Assembly: GCF_014279755.1 (NCBI RefSeq)
Contig: NZ_CP047951.1
Span: forward strand, 1,736,001-1,800,000
Direction: 5' to 3'
Length of the DNA: 64,000 nucleotides
Origin: Synechococcus sp. PROS-U-1
Lineage (GTDB): Bacteria > Cyanobacteriota > Cyanobacteriia > PCC-6307 > Cyanobiaceae
Shown here: piece after piece, positions 49,640-57,651 of the stretch
How positions within the stretch are numbered: position 1 is the stretch's first letter
Layout of the letters: each line of letters begins with the position of its first letter
The notes under the pieces: model-generated
Seen by the model: the letters and a program-made list of their open reading frames with translations, nothing else
Told to the model about the DNA's origin: nothing
Database searches by the model: none
Program-made: the position numbers and the translations under genes

Positions 49640-51730
49640 TTGGTTCGCGTTCCACGGCTGAGCAGCCTCTGGAGGAACTGGCTGCGGCTCGAAGGCCCAG
49701 GGGGACGCCTGCTGCGCTGGACACGGCTGCAGACGCTCGTTGTTCTCCTGCTGTGCCTTTCCGTGGCCGCAGCCTCCAGCCTGCCCTGGCTGATCAAACC
49801 GAAACTCCAACCCGGATCGCTGGCCCCGTTTGAAGCCATCGCTCCAAAAGATGCCCTGGTGCAGGACAGCACCGCCCTCGAGCAGCAGCGCGCCTCCCTG
49901 GTGGCGCGATCGGTGGTGCAGGTCATTGATCCAGAGCAGACCCAACAACTCAAACAACGGCTCGAACAGCAACTGCTGCAGCTCCAGGAGATCACCAACA
50001 CCGGTTCAGGGGCCCGGATCGGGCCGGTGAACCTGTCTGACGCTGAGAAGAGATGGCTGGAGCAACGCAGCGAACAGGACCATCTGGCCTGGGATGAAGC
50101 GGTGCGCAGCACCGCAGAGCGCATGCTCAGTCAAGGACTGGTGAGCAATCTGGCCGTTGAGCAATTGCGCCAGGCCGCTGACCTGCAACTGAACGCCATC
50201 GCAATGCAGGAGCCGGCGTCGCGATCCCTGGCTGGCAAGGTGCTCACCAGCTCCCTACGCGGCAGCAGCAACCTGCGCACTGACCCGAACCTGAGCAAAC
50301 AGCTGATCGAGGAACAGCTGACCAAACAGGCCATCCCCACCATTCAAGTGCGCAAGGGGGATCTGATCACCCGGAAGGGCGAACCGATCAGTCCCCAGGC
50401 CTATGACGTGCTCGATTATTTCGGCCGCGTGCGCCGCGAACCCCAACCGTTGATTTGGTTTCAGCGGTTCGTCGAAGCCGCTGCAGGCTGCGCGGTGATG
50501 CTGTTGGTGATGCGTCGCGAACGACCTGGCCTTGAGGTACGCCACGCCCTGCTGGCTGTGGGACTGCTTCTCCTGGTGCAGGTCGCCAAGCTCTGGTTCA
50601 AGGGAACCGTCAGCCCTCTTGCCGTTCTGGTTCCACCCACCCTGGTGCTGGCTGAGGGCCTCGGCACCGGCTGCGGGTTGGTCTGGATGGGTGTTGCCGC
50701 GCTGCTCTGGCCTGAACCCGTGCAGGGTCTGGGCGACGGTCGCCTCCTCGTGGCAGCAACAGTCGCTGCAACTGGGGCCTTGATTGCAGGGCGTCAGCGC
50801 AGCCGCGGACAGCTCCTACAACTGACGGTGCTGCTTCCAATCAGCGCGCTTGTTGGACAGTGGCTGCTGCTGCAACTGCAGCCCTTCACTGGTCTGCGTC
50901 TCTGGGGAAGCCTCAATCCCAGCCTGGATGAACTGGCCACCGACGCCCTTTTGCTCGGGATTCTGCTGATGCTCAGCCTGCTGCTGATCCCGATACTCGA
51001 AGGGTCCTTTGGACTGCTGACCCGGGCGCGGCTGCTTGAGCTGGCGGATCAAGAACGGCCTCTGCTGCGCCGCCTCTCCTGCGAAGCCCCAGGAACGTTT
51101 GAACACACCCTGATGATCTGCGGCCTTGCCGAGGAAGGGGCACGGGCCATCGGTGCGGATGTGGATCTGATCCGAACCGGATCGCTCTATCACGACGTAG
51201 GCAAACTGCACGCGCCGGACTGGTTCATCGAAAACCAGAAAGATGGCCCCAATCCCCATGACGCGCTCGACGACCCCCAGGCAAGCGCAGCGGTTCTTCA
51301 AGCCCATGTGGATGAAGGTCTCAAGCTGGCGCGGCGCCACCGCCTACCCAGGCCCATCGCCGATTTCATCCCTGAACATCAGGGCACGTTGAAGATGGGG
51401 TACTTCTTTCACAAGGCCCAGGAGCGCGGTGAGGCGGTTGAGGAACGCCGCTTCCGATACAAGGGCCCCGAACCCCGATCCAAAGAGACCGCCATCTTGA
51501 TGCTGGCGGACGGATGTGAGGCAGCGTTGCGATCACTTCCTCCCGACACGTCAGATGCGCAGGCGGTGGACACGGTGCGTCGAATCGTGGAGTCACGGCA
51601 GCGGGATGGACAACTGCGCAAAAGCAGCCTCGACCGCGGCGAAGTGGAATTGGTGATCCGTGCCTTCGTGCAAGTGTGGCGACGGATGCGCCATCGCCGC
51701 ATTCCTTATCCAATCCCGGCCCGGCGTTGA
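49640..51730 (+). CDS. 7TM-HD domain phosphohydrolase, PgpH-like
   Basis: 696 residues, TTG start. An N-terminal membrane helix precedes a large extracytoplasmic part (~60-265, Gln-rich helices then KVLTSSLRGSSNLRTDPN), then about seven membrane helices (~285-455) and a cytoplasmic HD domain: TFEHTLMICGLAEEGARAIG, TGSLYHDVGKLHAPDWF, VLQAHVDEGLKLARRHRLPR and ILMLADGCEAALRSLPP. This is the PgpH architecture, whose known members hydrolyse c-di-AMP. Divergent from folD, 70 bp apart. Activity on c-di-AMP is inferred from the family. Confidence 0.85.
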   Translation: MVRVPRLSSLWRNWLRLEGPGGRLLRWTRLQTLVVLLLCLSVAAASSLPWLIKPKLQPGSLAPFEAIAPKDALVQDSTALEQQRASLVARSVVQVIDPEQTQQLKQRLEQQLLQLQEITNTGSGARIGPVNLSDAEKRWLEQRSEQDHLAWDEAVRSTAERMLSQGLVSNLAVEQLRQAADLQLNAIAMQEPASRSLAGKVLTSSLRGSSNLRTDPNLSKQLIEEQLTKQAIPTIQVRKGDLITRKGEPISPQAYDVLDYFGRVRREPQPLIWFQRFVEAAAGCAVMLLVMRRERPGLEVRHALLAVGLLLLVQVAKLWFKGTVSPLAVLVPPTLVLAEGLGTGCGLVWMGVAALLWPEPVQGLGDGRLLVAATVAATGALIAGRQRSRGQLLQLTVLLPISALVGQWLLLQLQPFTGLRLWGSLNPSLDELATDALLLGILLMLSLLLIPILEGSFGLLTRARLLELADQERPLLRRLSCEAPGTFEHTLMICGLAEEGARAIGADVDLIRTGSLYHDVGKLHAPDWFIENQKDGPNPHDALDDPQASAAVLQAHVDEGLKLARRHRLPRPIADFIPEHQGTLKMGYFFHKAQERGEAVEERRFRYKGPEPRSKETAILMLADGCEAALRSLPPDTSDAQAVDTVRRIVESRQRDGQLRKSSLDRGEVELVIRAFVQVWRRMRHRRIPYPIPARR

Positions 51731-51745
51731 TCAGCGAACCGTTGA

Positions 51746-52003
51746 TCAGCGCGCAACAATTTTGCGCTGGAGCACAACGGCCGCGGGAAGAAGGGTGATC
51801 AAGTTGGCGACCAGCACCGGGCCATCCTTGACCAGCAAGCCGTAAAGCGACCAAAGCGCAACGCCACTGGTGAACAGGGCGTACATCCCCAACGAGATCG
51901 CCTTCGTGTCACCACTGCGCAGCGTCTTGAGGGCCTGCGGAAAGAAGCTGGCCGTTGTGAGGCCAGCGGCCAGGTAGCCAACGAGTTCAGAACTCAGTCG
52001 CAA
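51746..52003 (-). CDS. SemiSWEET-type sugar transporter
   Basis: 85 residues, three membrane helices, the size of a SemiSWEET half-transporter that works as a dimer. GYLAAGLTTASFFPQALKTL carries the conserved Pro-Gln hinge; DTKAISLGMYALFTSGVALW and the loop to the third helix (PVLVANLITLLPAAVVLQRK, with the pocket Asn) match the MtN3/saliva family. Sugar export or exchange is inferred. Overlaps the pseudouridine synthase gene by 17 bp. Confidence 0.8.
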   Translation of the reverse strand: MRLSSELVGYLAAGLTTASFFPQALKTLRSGDTKAISLGMYALFTSGVALWSLYGLLVKDGPVLVANLITLLPAAVVLQRKIVAR

Positions 52004-52604
52004 AGGGAACCTCCTGAGAAATCAAACGGACGCGTCGGTGAGTGAAGGGATGCCGAAAGCTCAACGCCTGGGCATGGAGATGCAACCTGCACGAACGAAC
52101 AGCATCCCCATAGATGGGATCACCAACGATGGGATGTCCCAGTTCGGCCAAATGGGCCCGCAGCTGATGGGAGCGCCCCGTGAGCGGGCGCAGCCAGACC
52201 CGCGTGCCGTGGGTACAAGCAGCGCAGACTCTCCAAAGGGTTAACGCCAGACGTCCCTCGGGATGGCTGCCGTAGCGCGGGGGGTGGCGTGACAGTCGTG
52301 CCAAAGGGCTGGCAATACAGCCGCGGCCATGGAGATCCCCCTCAACATCGGCCAAGTACAACTTGTTGATCCGACGTTCGGCAAACAGGGCACTGAGCCG
52401 CCGTAGAGCATCGGCACTCCTGGCCAGCAACAGCACACCCGAGGTGTCGCGATCCAAGCGGTGGACCAGTCGCAGGCCTTGCTCCTTGCGCTGCAACCGG
52501 GTGATCACGGAGTCGTGTTGATCTGGCCCGAGGCCCGGCTGCGTCAGAAGGCCGGAGGGCTTATCAACCACCATCAGCCAGCGGTCCAGCATCAGCAGCT
52601 TCAA
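51987..52604 (-). CDS. RluA-family pseudouridine synthase
   Basis: 205 residues. HRLDRDTSGVLLLARSADAL contains the catalytic Asp in the RLD motif; PLTGRSHQLRAHLAELGHPI and GDPIYGD are the RluA-family signatures. No S4 domain is present; the short length is like RluA/RluE-type single-domain enzymes, probably targeting rRNA or tRNA. The start overlaps the stop of the upstream leftward gene by 4 bp. Confidence 0.8.
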   Translation of the reverse strand: MKLLMLDRWLMVVDKPSGLLTQPGLGPDQHDSVITRLQRKEQGLRLVHRLDRDTSGVLLLARSADALRRLSALFAERRINKLYLADVEGDLHGRGCIASPLARLSRHPPRYGSHPEGRLALTLWRVCAACTHGTRVWLRPLTGRSHQLRAHLAELGHPIVGDPIYGDAVRSCRLHLHAQALSFRHPFTHRRVRLISQEVPFATEF

Positions 52605-53089
52605 GGGGACAGTCGCTTGGCACAGTGTTTTTCAAACAAGGCGACCACCTGGCTGGGCGGCAGAACCTGAATCAGCCGGGCTTCTGCCTCAACGTGATGC
52701 TCGCTGGTGTGATACAGCTGCAACTCATGAAAAATACCCGGCTCAAGGCGTCGGGCCTCCGCCATGTTTTTGTTCAGCAACGCCGCGGGCATTAGGTTTC
52801 CGCCCTTGCACGACTGCATCACATGGGCTGATTCATGGGCCAGAACAATCCAAACAACAGAAGGATCGTCGGGAAGGTTGTTGCCACACATCAAGAGGGC
52901 CTGCTTGCCCTCATGAAAGGCCCCCAATAAACCCCCAGGACAGTCGCGCGCCACCAGCGCATTGACACCCGCCCGCTGCAGAAGCCGCAGGTAACTGGAG
53001 ATGCGATCCCACGTTGATGCCTGAACCGCACCACCCGTCAGGTGCATGACCAACAAAGCCAACAACACACCCCCGAAACCTCGACGCAT
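52601..53089 (-). CDS. Exported HExxH-type protein, possible metallopeptidase
   Basis: 162 residues. Signal peptide (VLLALLVMHLTGGAVQAS); WIVLAHESAHVMQSCKGGNL carries HESAH, a zinc-peptidase-like HExxH, with a third acidic ligand candidate in HHVEAEARLIQV. Cys in the motif region (CPGG, CGNN, SCKGG, HCAK) suggests disulphides. The minimal size is odd for a peptidase. Peptidase function is inferred. Confidence 0.6.
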   Translation of the reverse strand: MRRGFGGVLLALLVMHLTGGAVQASTWDRISSYLRLLQRAGVNALVARDCPGGLLGAFHEGKQALLMCGNNLPDDPSVVWIVLAHESAHVMQSCKGGNLMPAALLNKNMAEARRLEPGIFHELQLYHTSEHHVEAEARLIQVLPPSQVVALFEKHCAKRLSP

Positions 53090-53171
53090 GGGGCAGGGCA
53101 GCGCTGAACAATCTCATTGATCCCAAAAGCGACTCAATTCGAGTCAAAACCCACCGGGGATCTATAGATTT

Positions 53172-53474
53172 TCAATCACCGAGGAGCTTCTCGACGGACG
53201 TGACCTTCTCCGCGAACGACTGCTGCCGATCAGTGCGGGTGTTGAGCTTGAGGGTTGTGTAGAGCCGTGGGGCTCCCATGCCGTGCAACTCAACGTGACA
53301 GGCACGCACACAGGCCATGACCTCTTCCCATGGCCCTTCGATCGCGGTCCCATTGGGACCCAGCTGATGCGCAAGGCCCGCGGCAGCGATCACCCGTTCA
53401 CAGGCTGCGACATAGGGGGAAAGACTGACACCAACGCCGATGGGCACAACGCAGAGATCAACGCTGACCCACAT
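53172..53474 (-). CDS. MTH1187/DUF77-type thiamine-binding-like protein
   Basis: 100 residues. VSVDLCVVPIGVGVSLSPYV, GPNGTAIEGPWEEVMACVRA and YTTLKLNTRTDRQQSFAEKV follow the DUF77 (MTH1187/YkoF-like) fold, a ferredoxin-like domain that binds thiamine or its pyrimidine part. It overlaps the next leftward gene by 1 bp. Confidence 0.75.
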   Translation of the reverse strand: MWVSVDLCVVPIGVGVSLSPYVAACERVIAAAGLAHQLGPNGTAIEGPWEEVMACVRACHVELHGMGAPRLYTTLKLNTRTDRQQSFAEKVTSVEKLLGD

Positions 53475-53722
53475 CAGTCCACCATCACGCTGGATTGGCT
53501 CAAACAGCTGACCGGATAGTCAATGGTGCGCCAACTGCCGCTGTCGGTTCGTACTTCAACTGCAATTCCTTGCTGTCCCATCGAACAGCGTGATCCTTGC
53601 CCCGTGCACCAATCGCTGGCCTCGGCGAGGGCCAGTTCCAATGTGTCGTAAGGGGCATCGAGCACCGGATGAGGCTGACCGTCAAGGCCAACCAACCGGT
53701 AGCGGGAGCGATGTTTGGCCAT
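53474..53722 (-). CDS. Small protein, unknown
   Basis: 82 residues. KHRSRYRLVGLDGQPHPVLD, YDTLELALAEASDWCTGQGS, then SWRTIDYP. A beta-alpha-beta character like a small ligand-binding domain, common in Synechococcus as an uncharacterised protein. Co-transcribed with the DUF77 gene. Confidence 0.6.
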   Translation of the reverse strand: MAKHRSRYRLVGLDGQPHPVLDAPYDTLELALAEASDWCTGQGSRCSMGQQGIAVEVRTDSGSWRTIDYPVSCLSQSSVMVD

Positions 53723-53812
53723 CGCGATCCAATCCCGGAAGTGTCACCATTCTCCCATGTTCATGGCCCCGCGTCATCCACACACTGGAGCCAACAACAT
53801 GGCGGCAACGAC

Positions 53813-54265
53813 ATGAGTGAGCAGCTGCAGCAGGCATACAACACCTTGATGGCCAAGGCGCCGGGGGCAGCGTTTCAGAAAGCTCGCGCCCTGTATCTCA
53901 ACAAATATCCACTTCCCCAAGCTGACAGCAAGGGCCCGCTGCGTCTTTACGTCTGCGATGAGCAGCTTCAGGAATCGGTTCAGCCCGCCAACGACGGCCA
54001 CCCGAATCACCGTTTGGCCATTCTCCAGTCACGGCCGGGGCAATTGGCCGTGGTGCACTGGCAACAGCCACATCCTCCTGAGACGGAGCAACTCCGCAGC
54101 TACCTCCAAAACACCTGGGATCTCAACCCGGACGACCTGAAGATCACTCCCCTCAGTGCCCCCTGGTTCCGTGACGGCGGTCATCAGAGCCGCTTTGCAG
54201 CACCCGTTGGACTGGGCTGGCAACAACAAACCCTATTAACTCTTCAGGAGGGAAAAGAAAAGTAA
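53813..54265 (+). CDS. 150-residue hypothetical protein
   Basis: ATG at 53813. The sequence MSEQLQQAYNTLMAKAPGAA ... LRLYVCDEQLQESVQPANDG ... WDLNPDDLKITPLSAPWFRD is soluble, mixed alpha/beta. The frame is open upstream but shadows the leftward gene. No family recognised. Confidence 0.6.
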   Translation: MSEQLQQAYNTLMAKAPGAAFQKARALYLNKYPLPQADSKGPLRLYVCDEQLQESVQPANDGHPNHRLAILQSRPGQLAVVHWQQPHPPETEQLRSYLQNTWDLNPDDLKITPLSAPWFRDGGHQSRFAAPVGLGWQQQTLLTLQEGKEK

Positions 54266-54331
54266 TTCCGCAGATCGCAGCAGGCTGCCAGAACGCACCG
54301 CTAGCGAACAGTTAGAGCCCCTACTCAGCAA

Positions 54332-54541
54332 ATGCTCACCAAGTACGCCGAACGCTACGTGCTGCGGACCTCCTCAGCTGGCGGTTACCTCGGCGTCAAT
54401 GCCGTTGATCAACACATCGAGCAGCAGCCTTCCCTGGACAAGGCCTGGATTTTCCACACCCACGATGGTGCCGTCACCCACGCCCGCTGGATTGGAGAAG
54501 TGCACGGCGAAACACCGGACGTCGTGAAACTGGATCAATGA
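54332..54541 (+). CDS. 69-residue hypothetical protein
   Basis: MLTKYAERYVLRTSSAGGYL then HTHDGAVTHARWIGEVHGET; a soluble small protein with an uneven His content. Follows the 150-residue gene by 66 bp on the same strand. Unknown. Confidence 0.55.
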   Translation: MLTKYAERYVLRTSSAGGYLGVNAVDQHIEQQPSLDKAWIFHTHDGAVTHARWIGEVHGETPDVVKLDQ

Positions 54542-54559
54542 AACGAGAAGTGTTGCCGG

Positions 54560-54805
54560 TCAGCCGTTGATGAAATTGCGGAGCCGACGCGCTTCCGAGG
54601 CCTGATCCTGCTGAAGCTCCGCTGCCGTTCTGACGCGATGTTCACGCTGCTGTGCTGCAAAGACATCAGCCTCGGTCAAGACGTATCCGCGCTCGGCAGC
54701 GAGTGCAAGAAACCGCTCAAGATCCATGGGCTGCGCCAAGGCCTTGGCCAGACCAGGATCGCTGTCCCGAAGGGTCAGAAATTGATCCAGATCGTCGAGA
54801 GACAT
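54560..54805 (-). CDS. Nif11-domain protein
   Basis: 81 residues from the ATG at 54805. SLDDLDQFLTLRDSDPGLAK, DLERFLALAAERGYVLTEAD: the standard Nif11 helix pattern. Nif11 domains are often leader peptides of ribosomal peptide natural products (nitrile hydratase-like or prochlorosin leaders). Here the C-terminal part (LQQDQASEARRLRNFING) lacks Cys and a GG cleavage site, so a precursor role is doubtful. Confidence 0.7.
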   Translation of the reverse strand: MSLDDLDQFLTLRDSDPGLAKALAQPMDLERFLALAAERGYVLTEADVFAAQQREHRVRTAAELQQDQASEARRLRNFING

Positions 54806-54865
54806 CACACAGCTCTTGTTGGAACATCCCATTCAAGTCAGCATCAGCCTGAATCGGGAGGTCGC

Positions 54866-55180
54866 ATGCTGTTGAAACTGATCAGCGGCGGCAGCCTCGC
54901 TCTTGTGAGTGTTCTCGTCGTCACGCTGCTCAAGGGCTTGCAACTGCAGGATCAACGCATCCATGCGCTGCAAGAACGGATCCATCAGCTGGAGCAACAA
55001 ACACCAGACCATGCCCACAGCGACCTGCTCAGCCAACAGATGGGCCTGATGCAGGAACGCATGAATGCCTTTGCAGCCATGCGTTCCTCCCTCAACTCAT
55101 CCCTTCACAGCATCCCCGCTGGCATTGGGCAGGATGAAGCGCTGCAACAGGACGAACAACAACAACACCGGCAGGATTGA
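54866..55180 (+). CDS. Membrane-anchored coiled-coil protein, unknown
   Basis: 104 residues. One N-terminal membrane helix (GGSLALVSVLVVTLLKGLQL) then a Gln/His-rich coiled coil (IHALQERIHQLEQQTPDH). Its 3' end overlaps the ABC permease by 84 bp, convergent, which lowers confidence in the last residues. Unknown. Confidence 0.45.
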   Translation: MLLKLISGGSLALVSVLVVTLLKGLQLQDQRIHALQERIHQLEQQTPDHAHSDLLSQQMGLMQERMNAFAAMRSSLNSSLHSIPAGIGQDEALQQDEQQQHRQD

Positions 55181-55921
55181 CACCACCGATCCGGCGGCAA
55201 CAATCCGCCAATCCAGCGAAAAGCTGCTGGACAGCTGCTGCAGGCCCAAAGGGAGCGTGTACAGCGATGGGTCGTCAAGAATCACCAGTGGCCAGAGGAA
55301 GTCACTCCAGGTGCCGATGAACACGAACATCGCCAGAGTGATGAGATCTGCTTTGGCGGCAGGGATCATTACGTTCCACCATTCCCCCAAGCGACTGCAG
55401 CCATCGATCCGTGCCGCCTCCTCGAGTTCCTTGGGTACACCGAGAAAGCTTTGGCGCAGAAGATAAAGACCGAAGGCTGTGGCCGCCTGCGGGATCACCA
55501 AGGCCAGCAAGGTGTTGCGCAACCCCAACTGAACCATCAGCAGATACAGCGGAATCATCACCACCTGAAAGGGAATCAGGATCGTGGCCACCACGAGGGC
55601 CAGCACGACGCCTCTGCCCGCGAAGCGAAGCCGGGCCAGGGGGTAAGCGGCTAGAGAGCAGAACAACAGGTTGGCCAGCACAGCCAACCCACTCACAACG
55701 GTGCTGTTGAACAGATAGGTGGTGAGGGGATTGTCTTGAAACAGGCGGATGTAGGCATCCACGCTGGGGGCTGAGGGCAGTAACGCAGGCGGACTGCTGA
55801 AGATATCTTCGGCCGGCCCCTTCAAGGAGGTGCTCACCAACCAGAGCAGAGGGGTGAGCACCAGAAGAGCCAGAAGGATCAGCAGCACCAGCTGGAGGGC
55901 CCGTGCGATGGAGGTACGCAT
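55097..55921 (-). CDS. Sugar ABC transporter permease (MalG-type)
   Basis: 274 residues, six membrane helices. The EAA loop is clear: ELEEAARIDGCSRLGEWWNV ... IPAAKADL, and the opening LLWLVSTSLKGPAEDIFSSP is typical of MalG/UgpE proteins. The other permease, binding protein and ATPase are not adjacent. In Synechococcus, such permeases can belong to glucosylglycerol (ggt)-type osmolyte uptake; that assignment is only a suggestion. Start ATG at 55921; 10 bp after the leuA stop. Confidence 0.75.
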   Translation of the reverse strand: MRTSIARALQLVLLILLALLVLTPLLWLVSTSLKGPAEDIFSSPPALLPSAPSVDAYIRLFQDNPLTTYLFNSTVVSGLAVLANLLFCSLAAYPLARLRFAGRGVVLALVVATILIPFQVVMIPLYLLMVQLGLRNTLLALVIPQAATAFGLYLLRQSFLGVPKELEEAARIDGCSRLGEWWNVMIPAAKADLITLAMFVFIGTWSDFLWPLVILDDPSLYTLPLGLQQLSSSFSLDWRIVAAGSVVSILPVLLLFVLLQRFILPNASGDAVKG

Positions 55922-55931
55922 GGCTTCTGCT

Positions 55932-57554
55932 CTAGAGCGTCGGTCGGGCCTCCAGAACAACAGGATCCTTCTGAGGATGCAATGACTGACGTTCCTGACC
56001 GGCCACCAGACGATTGAGGGCATTGACGAAGGCCATCGCCGCAGCCACCACGACATCGGTGTCGGCAGCGTGACCGGAATACAAAGCACCGTCGCGGCGC
56101 AGACGAATGGTCACGTCGCCCATCGCATCGATGCCCTCCGTCACGGACTTAACCGAAAATTCAATCAACTCATTGGGAACACCAGCCAGGTCGTTCAGGG
56201 CACGACACACGGCATCCACCGGACCGGTCCCGACCGCAGAACCTGTTGTCTCACTGCCTTCTTCGTCCAACAGCGTGACGGTGGCGGTGGGGCGGAGGCT
56301 GCTTCCGCAGCTGACCTGAACCAGTTTCAACTGGAAGCGGGCTTCAGGCTGCTGCACCTGTTCGCTGACAATCGCCTCCAAATCACGGTCCGTGATCTCG
56401 CGCTTGCGATCAGCGAGCTCCTTGAAACGGGCAAATGCCTCATCGAGATCGTCGCGGGTGAGGTCATAACCCAGTTCCTCCAGACGGGCGCGGACGGCAC
56501 TGCGACCACTGAGCTTGCCGAGGGAGATGCGGTTGTCAGACAACCCCACGGTCTTGGCATCGATGATTTCGTAGGTCAGCCGGTTCTTGAGCACACCATC
56601 CTGGTGAATGCCGGATTCGTGGGCGAAGGCGTTCGCACCGACGATGGCTTTGTTGGGCTGAACAACCATTCCGGTGAGATTCGAGACCAGCCGTGAGGTC
56701 TTGGTCAGCTCTTCGGTGCGCACAGCCGTCAGCGGCGTGGGACTTTCCTCATCCCGTCCAAAGAACGGGTTGTAGTAGCGCCGCCGCACATGCAATGCCA
56801 TCACCAACTCCTCGAGGGATGCATTGCCGGCGCGTTCACCGATGCCATTGATCGTGCATTCGAGCTGACGGGCGCCGTTCTTGACCGCTTCGAGGAAATT
56901 CGCCACCGCCAGGCCGAGATCGTTGTGGCCATGCACCGAGATCACCGCATCAGCGATGTTGGGCACGTGCTGATTGATGCCCGCGATCAGAGCCCCGAAC
57001 TCCGACGGCGTGGTGTAGCCGACAGTGTCGGGAATGTTGATCGTGGTGGCGCCAGCGGCAATCGCCGCCTCAATCACTTCGTAGAGAAACTCCGGATCAC
57101 TTCGGCCAGCGTCCTCACAGGAGAATTCGACGTCTTCCACCAGCGAGCGGGCATAGCTCACCATCTCGGGAACGATGCCCAGCACATCAGCACGGCTTTT
57201 GCGCAGCTTGTGCTCGAGGTGAATGTCGCTGGTGGCGATAAAGGTGTGAATCCGGCGACGCGGCGCCGGTGCAACGGCATCGGCACAGGCCTTGATGTCT
57301 GCCCTCGAAGCACGGGCCAGACCGCAAATAATCGGACCGTTGTCACCACCCACCTGCTGGGCAATCCGCTGGACAGCGGAAAAATCACCGGGACTGGCGA
57401 AAGGGAATCCAGCCTCGATCACATCCACGCCGAGCCGAGCCAGCTGCTGGGCAATGGCCAGCTTCTCCTCAAGATTGAGGCTTGCCCCCGGAGACTGCTC
57501 ACCATCCCGCAGGGTGGTGTCAAAAATCAGGACGCGACCGGGGTCCTTGGCCAT
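55932..57554 (-). CDS. leuA: 2-Isopropylmalate synthase
   Basis: 540 residues. Condenses acetyl-CoA with 2-ketoisovalerate, first step of leucine synthesis. [20 protein letters not shown] (catalytic Arg/Asp), [20 protein letters not shown] (metal His) and [20 protein letters not shown] are intact. The C-terminal regulatory LeuA dimer domain ([20 protein letters not shown] ... [16 protein letters not shown]) implies feedback inhibition by leucine. Upstream a perfect 14-bp palindrome lies 38 bp from the start codon. Confidence 0.95.
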   Translation of the reverse strand: MAKDPGRVLIFDTTLRDGEQSPGASLNLEEKLAIAQQLARLGVDVIEAGFPFASPGDFSAVQRIAQQVGGDNGPIICGLARASRADIKACADAVAPAPRRRIHTFIATSDIHLEHKLRKSRADVLGIVPEMVSYARSLVEDVEFSCEDAGRSDPEFLYEVIEAAIAAGATTINIPDTVGYTTPSEFGALIAGINQHVPNIADAVISVHGHNDLGLAVANFLEAVKNGARQLECTINGIGERAGNASLEELVMALHVRRRYYNPFFGRDEESPTPLTAVRTEELTKTSRLVSNLTGMVVQPNKAIVGANAFAHESGIHQDGVLKNRLTYEIIDAKTVGLSDNRISLGKLSGRSAVRARLEELGYDLTRDDLDEAFARFKELADRKREITDRDLEAIVSEQVQQPEARFQLKLVQVSCGSSLRPTATVTLLDEEGSETTGSAVGTGPVDAVCRALNDLAGVPNELIEFSVKSVTEGIDAMGDVTIRLRRDGALYSGHAADTDVVVAAAMAFVNALNRLVAGQERQSLHPQKDPVVLEARPTL

Positions 57555-57591
57555 GGAAGGGGCTCCAGTGGAGGTCTTAGTCGGAATGACT

Positions 57592-57605
57592 ATGAGTTAA
57601 CTCAT
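57592..57605. promoter_or_regulatory. Palindrome between leuA and the GH57 gene
   Basis: ATGAGTTAACTCAT, a perfect 14-bp palindrome, 38 bp before the leuA start and 46 bp before the GH57 start. The position would suit an operator for either gene. Confidence 0.4.
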
Positions 57606-57651
57606 CTTAGTTCAGGCATGGAGATGGAATCGGATTAAATTCAGCCACCGT

